From Zetaproteobacteria bacterium (GTDB lineage: Bacteria; Pseudomonadota; Zetaproteobacteria; Mariprofundales; Mariprofundaceae): a DNA stretch of 60,819 nucleotides. The stretch's first letter is position 1; the number at the start of each line of letters is the position of its first letter. A program made the translations under genes and the position numbers. The notes beneath the pieces were generated by a model, which saw only the letters and a program-made list of their open reading frames with translations, did no database searches and was not told where the DNA came from. This document shows positions 54,121 through 60,819 of this stretch, in pieces. Location: the NCBI GenBank assembly GCA_021545585.1, contig JAJRTF010000026.1, forward strand, positions 1 through 60,819, read 5' to 3'.

Positions 54121-55058
54121 CTGAATTGCTCGGACATGCGCAGGTTCAGCGGCATTTCATCGAGGCCATGCATGCCGGGCGACTGCATCACGCATGGCTG
54201 ATGCATGGCATAAAAGGCATCGGCAAGCGTATGCTGGCCGATAAACTTGCACTGCAATTCATGTGTGAGGATGGCTCGGGTTGTGGTGAGTGCCATGCCT
54301 GCCGGATGCAGCAGGCAGGATCGCATCCCGATACATATCATGTCGGCCTGCCGCAGGGGAAGCGTGATATCAGTATTGAGCAGATTCGAGATGTGCTTGA
54401 GTTCCTGTCGCTAAGCGGGACGGAGAGCGAGCGCCGCATCGTGATTCTTGATGATGCCGAGCGTATGAATGCGCAGGCTGCCAACGCCTTGCTGAAGGGG
54501 CTGGAGGAGCCTGCCGCCGGCAGTTTTCTGTTGATTGCCTGCTCCGACGTGGAGCGATTGCCGGCTACGGTTCGCTCGCGTTGCCTGCTGCAGCACTGTG
54601 TACCACTGAGCGATATGGATGTTCGTAAGATACTGGCGGGAATGGGTATCGCCGCAGAACATCTGGATCTGGCTGTGTCCCTTGCCGAGGGGGCTCCGGG
54701 GCGAGTGCAATGTATGCAGGACAAGGTAGTGGCTGCGGCATTGAAGCAATGGCAACAGTTAACCGCTGACGTGGCTCAGGCTGATCTCGGTGAGATGGAG
54801 TCATGGGTTCGCCAGCATGTAGGGCTTGTACCGCATGATCTGATTGCCCGTGTGCTGACACTGGCCGTTTATCCAGTGCTGCAATCAAAGGCTGCTGCAT
54901 CTGATTTTCAGGCATATCAGGCTTTGCATCAGGCATTGCTGGCCTGTTTGCGATGGCCTGCTGATGTGATTCGCCATAGTTTGCGGCCGGCCCCGTCCCT
55001 GCTGGCTGATTTGCTGACATTGCGTATGGCACTGAGGGCCATGAGCCAATCCGGGTGA
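54117..55058 (+). CDS. holB: DNA polymerase III subunit delta prime
   Basis: A 313-residue clamp-loader subunit. An AAA+ fold with P-loop-like GIKGIGKRMLADKLA (about 31-45), a zinc module CGECHACRMQQAGSHPD, and the RIVILDDAERMNAQAANALLK and PATVRSRCLLQHC (SRC motif) segments. It belongs to the gamma/delta complex that loads the beta clamp. Its start overlaps the tmk stop by four bases. Confidence 0.93.
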   Translation: MTELLGHAQVQRHFIEAMHAGRLHHAWLMHGIKGIGKRMLADKLALQFMCEDGSGCGECHACRMQQAGSHPDTYHVGLPQGKRDISIEQIRDVLEFLSLSGTESERRIVILDDAERMNAQAANALLKGLEEPAAGSFLLIACSDVERLPATVRSRCLLQHCVPLSDMDVRKILAGMGIAAEHLDLAVSLAEGAPGRVQCMQDKVVAAALKQWQQLTADVAQADLGEMESWVRQHVGLVPHDLIARVLTLAVYPVLQSKAAASDFQAYQALHQALLACLRWPADVIRHSLRPAPSLLADLLTLRMALRAMSQSG

Positions 55059-55156
55059 GGTGATGCCGTGCAGGTATTTCTTGGCTGGTCGTACGGGAAT
55101 TCGGGGCTAGAGTACAGGGCGGTTTTGCCATACTTCCCGGGAGATGCTTGATTCAC

Positions 55157-56695
55157 ATGCAACAATATTACGTTACAACCCCTATCTATTACGTTAACGA
55201 TGAGCCGCATCTCGGGCATATCTATACCACGATCGCCGCCGATGTGCTGGCCCGGCACCAGCGCCTGAATGGCAAGGATGTGTTTTTTCTGACGGGTGTG
55301 GACGAGCATGGCCAGAAAGTGCAGCAGGCGGCCGAGGCGCGCGGCATTGCGCCCATTGAATTGGCTGATCAGGTGGTTGAGCGTTATCAGAGCCTGTGGC
55401 CCGAACTTGAAATCACCCATGATGACTTTATTCGCACAAGTTCCGAGCGGCACAAAAAAGGCGTGCTGGCGATGTGGCGACGTCTGGAGAATGCCGGCGC
55501 GATTTACAAGGACTTCTACGAGGACTGGTACTGTGTGCCCTGTGAAACCTACTGGACTGAAACCCAGCTCAAGGATGCCGAGTGCTGGGAAGACAGGCAT
55601 TGTCCGGATTGCGGACGTGATGTTGAGAAGGTTCAGGAGGAGTCCTATTTCTTCCGCCTTAGCGCATTTCAGGATCAGCTTGTTGCCCACATCAAAGCTA
55701 ATCCGGATTTCATTGCTCCGGCTTCCCGGCGTAATGAGGTGCTTAGTTTTGTGGAAGGGGGCCTGAATGACCTGTCGGTTTCACGCACGACTTTTTCATG
55801 GGGTGTGCCGGTGCCGGACGATGAAGGGCATGTTGTATATGTATGGATTGATGCGTTAACCAACTACCTGTCTGCACTTGGCTTTCCCGATCAGGAGGTG
55901 CCGAAATACTGGCCGGCCGATGTGCATCTGATTGGCAAGGATATTCTGCGTTTTCATGCCGTATACTGGCCATGTATGCTGATGGCGGCCGGCTTGCCAT
56001 TGCCCAGACGCGTGTTTGCGCATGGCTGGTGGACCGTGGAAGGCGAGAAGATGTCGAAATCCAAAGGGAATGCATTACGCCCGGCAGAGCTTTTAAAGCA
56101 GTATGATGCCGATGTGATCCGTTATTTTCTGCTGCGCGAAGTGCCGTTCGGTCAGGATGGTGATTTCTCCTTTGACGCGTTGAAACAGCGTTACAACACT
56201 GAACTCGCCAATGATGTCGGTAATTTGCTGAATCGTTCTCTGGCCATGCTGAACAAATACCGCAGCGGCGTGCTTGGCGCGGTGGACGTTGAGCAGGAAA
56301 TGGATCGAGCGCTGATTGCCGATGTCGAAGGCATGCAGCGTGATGTCGATGCAGCCATGCATAAGCAGGCTTTTCATGTCGCTCTTGAACGTATCAATGA
56401 GGTGGTGCGGCATGGCAATCGCTATGTTGAGGATAATGCTCCCTGGGCTTTGGCCAAGGCTGAAGATGACAGCCGGCTGGATACGGTACTTTATCATCTG
56501 GTCGAGACATTGCGCCTGGTGGCGGTGCAGTTGCTGCCCTTTATGCCGGTCAAGATGAAGCATATGCTTGAACAGATTCATAACGGTGAAACAGGCACAG
56601 AATCCATGCTGTTTGCAGATATCGGCGGTTGGGGGCTACTCAAGCCAGGTCATCGGTGCAGCAAGCCTTCGCCGGTTTTTCCACGCATGGAATAG
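55157..56695 (+). CDS. metG: Methionyl-tRNA synthetase
   Basis: A 512-residue class I synthetase. HIGH appears as PHLGHIYTTIAAD (about 16-28), a CP zinc knuckle is present (CVPCETYW and CPDCGRDVEK), and KMSKS is in GEKMSKSKGN. It has no C-terminal tRNA-binding EMAP-like domain, so it is the short form. ATG 55157 is chosen because the family begins at QQYYVTTPIYYVND; an in-frame TTG at 55148 is possible. An 89-base gap from holB includes no clear terminator. Confidence 0.95.
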   Translation: MQQYYVTTPIYYVNDEPHLGHIYTTIAADVLARHQRLNGKDVFFLTGVDEHGQKVQQAAEARGIAPIELADQVVERYQSLWPELEITHDDFIRTSSERHKKGVLAMWRRLENAGAIYKDFYEDWYCVPCETYWTETQLKDAECWEDRHCPDCGRDVEKVQEESYFFRLSAFQDQLVAHIKANPDFIAPASRRNEVLSFVEGGLNDLSVSRTTFSWGVPVPDDEGHVVYVWIDALTNYLSALGFPDQEVPKYWPADVHLIGKDILRFHAVYWPCMLMAAGLPLPRRVFAHGWWTVEGEKMSKSKGNALRPAELLKQYDADVIRYFLLREVPFGQDGDFSFDALKQRYNTELANDVGNLLNRSLAMLNKYRSGVLGAVDVEQEMDRALIADVEGMQRDVDAAMHKQAFHVALERINEVVRHGNRYVEDNAPWALAKAEDDSRLDTVLYHLVETLRLVAVQLLPFMPVKMKHMLEQIHNGETGTESMLFADIGGWGLLKPGHRCSKPSPVFPRME

Positions 56696-56771
56696 GGCCG
56701 GGTCCGCTGTGGTTGTGTGATGTGGCTCACTAATCATTGAAAAAAGTCGCTGCTGAGCGCATGATGCCCCG

Positions 56772-57290
56772 ATGCCTCGCCGAATGATTCAGCGATATAT
56801 GCCCGACCACGAAAGGATTCGTAATCATAAGAGTCTGGGATGCTTTGGTGGCTTATTGCACAAGCCTGCGCTCTGGCACCTTAATCGTCATTCCGTTGCC
56901 ACTGCCTTTGCTGTCGGCCTGTTTTTTGCCTTTGTGCCCGTGCCGTTTCAGATGGTGCTGGCCGCCGGCGGCGCGATATACTTCAACGGCAATCTGCCGA
57001 TCTCCGTGGCAATGGTCTGGTTGACCAATCCGCTGACCATGCCGCCGATCTTTTATGTCGCATATCTGATTGGTGCCTGGCTGATGGGCCATGTGCCCGG
57101 CGAATTCAACTTCAATGAGATTTCCTGGGAATGGATTCAGCATGGCCTGATGAATATGTGGCAGCCGTTTCTGCTCGGCTGTCTGGTGTTGGGGGTGGTC
57201 AGTGCGATTCTTGGCTATTTCACTTCCCAGATCATGTGGCGTTTTATGGTATTGCGGCGCTGGCGTCGGCGCCATCTGCGCAGTCACTGA
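56772..57290 (+). CDS. DUF2062 membrane protein
   Basis: A 172-residue integral membrane protein. A basic N-terminus precedes HSVATAFAVGLFFAFVPVPFQM, ISVAMVWLTNPLTMPPIFYV and a third helix LLGCLVLGVVSAILGYFTS, the DUF2062 pattern. It ends in a strongly basic tail (RRWRRRHLRSH). Function is unknown; family members often sit with glycosyltransferases or envelope genes. The start at 56772 has no strong ribosome site; ATG codons at 56784 and 56799 are alternatives. Confidence 0.82.
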   Translation: MPRRMIQRYMPDHERIRNHKSLGCFGGLLHKPALWHLNRHSVATAFAVGLFFAFVPVPFQMVLAAGGAIYFNGNLPISVAMVWLTNPLTMPPIFYVAYLIGAWLMGHVPGEFNFNEISWEWIQHGLMNMWQPFLLGCLVLGVVSAILGYFTSQIMWRFMVLRRWRRRHLRSH

Positions 57291-57338
57291 TTACTTGCCG
57301 GCATGCTTGACCGCGCCCGGCCTTAAATTGATCTGTAC

Positions 57339-58265
57339 ATGAATTCACATAGCGACTGGTCGGCTGTGGTTGCCGATATAGCGAGGACATCAGGACAATC
57401 ATTTACCCTTCATAAAGTCGTGCCGGTATCCGGAGGCAGCATCAATACGGCTTATCGGCTGGACGGCGATGGGCGGCAGTATTTTGTTAAAATCAATGCT
57501 GCCGATCGATTGGAGATGTTTGCCGCCGAGGCGGATGGATTGGCCGAAATTGCCGCTGCCAGCGCGATGCGTGTGCCCGAGGCGCTGGTTTACGGTGCGG
57601 ACGGGACAAATGCATGGCTGGTTTGTGAGTATATTGCTTTTGGGGCCAGGCAGCATCGCTCCGAAGAATGGATGGGTCAGCAGCTGGCTGAGATGCATCG
57701 GCACACCGCCGCTCAGTTTGGCTGGCACAGGGATAATACCATTGGCGCCACCTTGCAGCGGAACGACCGGACAGATAACTGGCTGGAGTTCTGGCGGGAA
57801 AAGCGTTTGGGTTTTCAGCTTGGCCTGCTGCTTGAACGGGGCATGGGTGACAGGCTGGCCACAGATGTTGAGGCCCTTGGTGAAGCGATGCCGCTGTTCT
57901 TTTCGGGCTATACGCCCGGGCCGTCGTTATTGCATGGCGATCTATGGGGCGGGAACCATGGCTATGATGAACAGGGGCAGCCGGTCATTTTCGACCCGGC
58001 CGTATATTACGGGGACCGTGAAGCCGATCTGGCTATGACGGAGCTGTTCGGTGGCTTTGGCCCGGATTTTTATGCCGCTTATCAGGCCACATGGCCCCTT
58101 GATGCAGGCTATAAGCAACGCAGGATGCTGTATAACCTCTATCACATCATGAACCATGCCAATCTGTTCGGTGGTGGCTATCTGCATCAGGCCGAGGGCA
58201 TGACTGCTCAGCTTCTGGCGGAACTGCGCCAAGGCCTGTCCGACCGGCATCCGGAAAAGCTTTAG
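57339..58265 (+). CDS. Fructosamine kinase family protein
   Basis: A 308-residue kinase-fold protein (FN3K/YniA-like). An ATP-binding region includes VPVSGGSINTAYRL and YFVKINA with the Lys; the catalytic loop is LLHGDLWGGNHGY (about 198-210), and the metal motif is PVIFDPAVYYGDREADLAM. Members phosphorylate protein-bound ketosamines for deglycation. Its stop codon overlaps the stop of the convergent anti-sigma-like gene. Confidence 0.9.
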   Translation: MNSHSDWSAVVADIARTSGQSFTLHKVVPVSGGSINTAYRLDGDGRQYFVKINAADRLEMFAAEADGLAEIAAASAMRVPEALVYGADGTNAWLVCEYIAFGARQHRSEEWMGQQLAEMHRHTAAQFGWHRDNTIGATLQRNDRTDNWLEFWREKRLGFQLGLLLERGMGDRLATDVEALGEAMPLFFSGYTPGPSLLHGDLWGGNHGYDEQGQPVIFDPAVYYGDREADLAMTELFGGFGPDFYAAYQATWPLDAGYKQRRMLYNLYHIMNHANLFGGGYLHQAEGMTAQLLAELRQGLSDRHPEKL

Positions 58266-58990
58266 TGCATGAATTGCTGAAGATCATCCGGCAGTTTGTA
58301 AGCAGGGAAGGTCTGTCTGAACATGTTCAGCTCCCGAATGGCCTCCTCTTTTTTCTGCTGCTTGATTAACAGCCTGATTCTTTCGATCCATACGCCGGGC
58401 TTTTCAGTAGCCGAGGCTTTGTTTGTTACACCGGAGCTGAGAGGTGCATTCTCAGGCGCTTCTGTAAACCCCTGTATGTTGCCGGGTTGAACATCTTCCC
58501 TGTTTGTCCGCTGCCGCTGTCCCCGTTGCTGTGTCCGGATGCCCTCTGCCGCAGGTGCGATTGCTTTTCCTGCGGATTCCTGCTTCATCTCCGGTACTGA
58601 TGCCCTTGCAGGCGCTGCGGTCGTTCGTCCTTCCCTGCTTTTACGCCTTACTTCAGATGCAGGATATTCTTTCATTTGTACATCATCTTTTAAATGCTCT
58701 TTAGCCTGTATCGAAGGAGCTCTCGTTGCGGGTGCGATCACATCAGGGCGTTCCTGTTTCATTTGAATGAACAGGGAGACCGTTAGCATGGCCAGTGCAA
58801 AGGAGCTTAGAGGAACGAGCCAGTGTTCCTTGAACCACAGGAGTGTCTTCTTTTCAACAGCGTGCCTGGCCCGCGTCAGGATGACCGAGTCCAGTCGCAT
58901 GGCCGGTTCTTCAAGCCTGCTCTTCTGATACAGGGCGGATAATCTGGAATCTTCCAGATCCGGGGGGGTGGGGTGATGCGTTTCGTTCAT
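58262..58990 (-). CDS. Putative anti-sigma factor (single-span membrane protein)
   Basis: A 242-residue protein: cytosolic N-terminus of about 60 residues (ARHAVEKKTLLWFKEHW), one transmembrane helix (about 57-74), and a long, Pro/Ala/Lys-rich periplasmic linker. A final helical hairpin (IRLLIKQQKKEEAIRELNMF) is TPR-like. It directly follows, and overlaps by four bases, an ECF sigma factor gene, the usual place of an anti-sigma factor. The zinc anti-sigma motif HxxxCxxC is absent, so identification is by topology and context. Confidence 0.65.
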   Translation of the reverse strand: MNETHHPTPPDLEDSRLSALYQKSRLEEPAMRLDSVILTRARHAVEKKTLLWFKEHWLVPLSSFALAMLTVSLFIQMKQERPDVIAPATRAPSIQAKEHLKDDVQMKEYPASEVRRKSREGRTTAAPARASVPEMKQESAGKAIAPAAEGIRTQQRGQRQRTNREDVQPGNIQGFTEAPENAPLSSGVTNKASATEKPGVWIERIRLLIKQQKKEEAIRELNMFRQTFPAYKLPDDLQQFMH

Positions 58991-59556
58991 GCTTCTGCCT
59001 GCATGCAGAGCCTTAATTTCTGAATCGCATAGCGCATCCTGCTTTTTACCGCCTCTCTGTTGCTTGCAAGACTTCTGGCAATCTCTTCCAGTTTCATTCC
59101 GGCCTCTTCCTTGAGCAGAAAGACCTGCCGCTGCAGTAGGGGCAGCTGTTCAATACACTGGAGCAGCCGCTGGATTTGTTGATTGATATCCGATTGATGC
59201 TCCGGTTGCTTATAGGGTGGCGACACAGGGCAGTCGGCGCTGTTTTCATCAGCCTGCTCAATATATTGATCCCATTTCCCTGTTTTCCGGTAATAATCTG
59301 TAAGCCGGTTGCTGGCTATGCGATAAAGCCATGTGGTAAAGCGAGCCGAGGCCTCATAACTGCTCCTTGCCTTGATGACGCTGGCCCATACATCCTGAAA
59401 CAGCTCTTCAGCGATGGCTCTGGAATCGCATGAGCGCAGCAGGTATCTGTATAGCCCGCCTTTATGGCGCGAGTAGAGCTGTTCAAATGCCCGGATGTTT
59501 CCATCCCTGTAACCAAGCATCAGCTTTTCATCGGTGAGTTCATTAATCGTTACCAT
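58987..59556 (-). CDS. ECF-type RNA polymerase sigma factor
   Basis: A 189-residue sigma-70 family protein. Region 2 is IRAFEQLYSRHKGGLYRYLL and AEELFQDVWASVIKAR with RFTTWLYRIASNRLTDYYRK (about 20-95). Region 4 is LPLLQRQVFLLKEEAGMKLEEIA and SNREAVKSRMRYAIQKLR (about 140-185). ATG 59556 is preferred because a terminator lies between it and the more upstream in-frame ATG. It is probably held by the anti-sigma-like protein encoded next. Confidence 0.88.
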   Translation of the reverse strand: MVTINELTDEKLMLGYRDGNIRAFEQLYSRHKGGLYRYLLRSCDSRAIAEELFQDVWASVIKARSSYEASARFTTWLYRIASNRLTDYYRKTGKWDQYIEQADENSADCPVSPPYKQPEHQSDINQQIQRLLQCIEQLPLLQRQVFLLKEEAGMKLEEIARSLASNREAVKSRMRYAIQKLRLCMQAEA

Positions 59557-59615
59557 GCCATGATAATGTAGCTCGTCCGCCCTGGTAATAAAAGTTGTAT
59601 TAAAAGGATGGTAAA

Positions 59616-59653
59616 AGAGCGCCTTCCCCTGAAAGTGGCCGGAAAGGCGCCCT
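59616..59653 (-). terminator. Terminator after the vWA gene
   Basis: On the minus strand, an 11-bp GC-rich stem with a small bulge (GGCGCCTTTCC pairing with GGGAAGGCGC) closes a loop of about twelve bases and is followed by TTTTA. It lies between the vWA stop at 59660 and the sigma gene start. Confidence 0.7.
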
Positions 59654-59659
59654 GTATGG

Positions 59660-60819
59660 TTATTCGATGACCGGTCCATCATAACCGGGGTGCGCGGGCT
59701 GATGGTTTTTTGCCTGACGAGTATCCAGGGCTCTGGCTGTTTTTACCAGATTGATAAATTCACCTCTGTAGCCGTTCTGATCACGTCCACGCGCCTTGCC
59801 GGCAAGCTGCAAAAGTTCATCGTAGGGAAAATCACCTGAGTATTCCCCGCCGCGAAGCAGGTCGCCGAAGGCAGCGACAGAAGCTGAAAAACGGAAACGG
59901 TCGGTGGTTTTGGCCAGTGATGGCTTGATCATGTGTTTATGCAGTGGATATTCGATCAGCTGGCTATGATCGGCATTCGGCTGTTTGTAGCGCAGGCGCA
60001 GGAATGCGATTTCCTGCCTGTTGCTGTTTTTCCGGCTGATCTTTTCTGGTGTGTAGCGCAGGGAATCAATCAGTCCGCGTTTGCCGTGCAGTGTGATTTC
60101 ATATAGCGCGGTCACGGTGTGCCCTGCGCCGATTTCGCCCGCATCGATTTTGTCATTGTTGAAGTCTTCACGTTTGAGTATGCGGTTTTCATAGCCGATC
60201 AGACGATATTCTTTCACGATAGCAGGGTTGAATTCAATCTGAATTTTCACATCCCTGGCAATGGTCATCAATGTTGACCCTATCTCATCGACCAGCACCT
60301 TGCGTGCCTCATTGAGGGTATCAATATAGGCGTAATTACCATTGCCTTTGTCGGCCAGCTGTTCCATCAGATGATCATTGTAATTGCCTGTCCCGAATCC
60401 AAGCGTGGTCAGGGAGATACCGGATTTGCGTTTGTTCTCCACAAGATCAGTCAATGCTTCAAAATTAACCGTTCCAACGTTGAAATCACCATCGGTAGCC
60501 AGAATTACGCGGTTAATACCGCCTTTCACAAAGGCCTGTTCAGCCATTGCGTAAGCCAGGCGAATACCTGCCCCGCCATTGGTCGAGCCACCGGCTTGTA
60601 ACTGGTCCAGTGCGGCACTGATTTTACCATGTTGGTTTCCCCGCGTGGGTTCCAGCACCACCCCGGATGCACCTGCATAAACAACAAGAGACCTCTGCAC
60701 ATCCAGTGTTTGAATCGTTGGCGATGTTCCACAGCATTTTTTTCGATTGGCCGGTACATTTCGGAGTTTGCCCCCCAAGGAATTGCTGGAATATCCTGAA
60801 TCCGTGAATTCAGGGCGCA
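59660..60819 (-). pseudogene. YfbK-type von Willebrand A domain gene, apparently broken and cut by window edge
   Basis: The 3' part (about 60700 to 59660) encodes a good vWA/DUF3520 protein: SLVVYAGASGVVLEPT, LQAGGSTNGGAGIRLAYAMA, INRVILATDGDFNVG and a C-terminal DUF3520 region ending near the sigma gene. Upstream, the same frame reads CCGTSPTIQTLDVQR without the MIDAS DxSxS strand expected about 38 residues before LVVYAG. A second frame at the window edge reads IPAIPWGANSEMYRPIEKNAV, like the family's N-terminal region. This suggests an internal deletion and frame change near 60700-60745, or an assembly error. The 5' end is outside the window. Confidence 0.55.

Noticed and set aside
59557-59682. 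Longer N-terminus for the sigma factor
   Set aside because: It would span a Rho-independent terminator and has no similarity to sigma region 1.
1-60819. tRNA, rRNA, 4.5S RNA, tmRNA or CRISPR array
   Set aside because: Gaps were read on both strands for such elements; none showed the expected conserved cores or repeated spacers.

Overview
The window looks like a 60.8-kb chromosomal segment from a Gram-negative proteobacterium of moderate GC. It encodes heptose and KDO enzymes, the Lpt proteins, type IV pilins and ubiquinone accessory factors. The mix of type IV pilus genes, an exosortase-associated TIGR04073-type protein, a PuuD-like membrane protein and small multihaem cytochromes fits a Zetaproteobacterium such as Mariprofundus. 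That placement is inference; a deep gamma- or betaproteobacterial lineage is not excluded. No tRNA, rRNA or CRISPR array was found. Coding density is very high, with many 1- to 4-base stop/start overlaps, and no gene-free stretch exceeds about 240 bases.

Layout. 1-2.8 kb (minus): partial PlsC acyltransferase, GmhB, a thioesterase, YnfA and a PuuD-like membrane protein. 3.0-6.4 kb (plus): diheme cytochrome, NadK, RecN and an ArgA-type acetyltransferase. 6.5-11.3 kb: TIGR04073-type protein, CinA domain protein, HtpX and the divergent Lon. 11.3-19.9 kb (minus): EamA, LspA, HlyIII, IleS, RibF, Acs and Nth. 19.9-22.4 kb: a solitary PilP-like gene, a complete insertion sequence with target duplication, and an outer-membrane barrel. 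22.6-28.7 kb: TsaD, then a minus-strand surface-pilus module of PglL-type ligase, second pilin, unknown secreted protein, ABC permease, ABC ATPase and PilA, with a consensus sigma-54 promoter ahead of pilA. 28.8-36.7 kb (minus): ComM, UbiK, an SH3-like lipoprotein, UbiX, then LptB-LptA-LptC-KdsC-KdsD and an M23 peptidase. 36.9-43.4 kb (plus): YajQ, a class V aminotransferase, AspS, a lipoprotein, an isocitrate dehydrogenase fused to a DUF1451-type zinc ribbon, and DUF4197. 43.4-46.5 kb (minus): a large PilZ-like protein and a nitronate monooxygenase-like flavoprotein. 46.7-49.8 kb (plus): an RNA methyltransferase and a second O-antigen-ligase-type protein with TPRs. 49.9-58.3 kb: IlvA divergent from PabC-MltG-DUF4911-Tmk-HolB-MetG-DUF2062-fructosamine kinase. 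58.3-60.8 kb (minus): an ECF sigma factor, a putative anti-sigma factor and a von Willebrand A gene that appears broken.

Most genes are housekeeping. The items most worth a second look are the isocitrate dehydrogenase-zinc ribbon fusion; the pilin/ABC transporter/oligosaccharyltransferase module under sigma-54; the insertion sequence whose transposase frame runs off its end and on through pilP; the PuuD membrane half encoded beside a separate diheme cytochrome; and the damaged vWA gene beside the sigma/anti-sigma pair.
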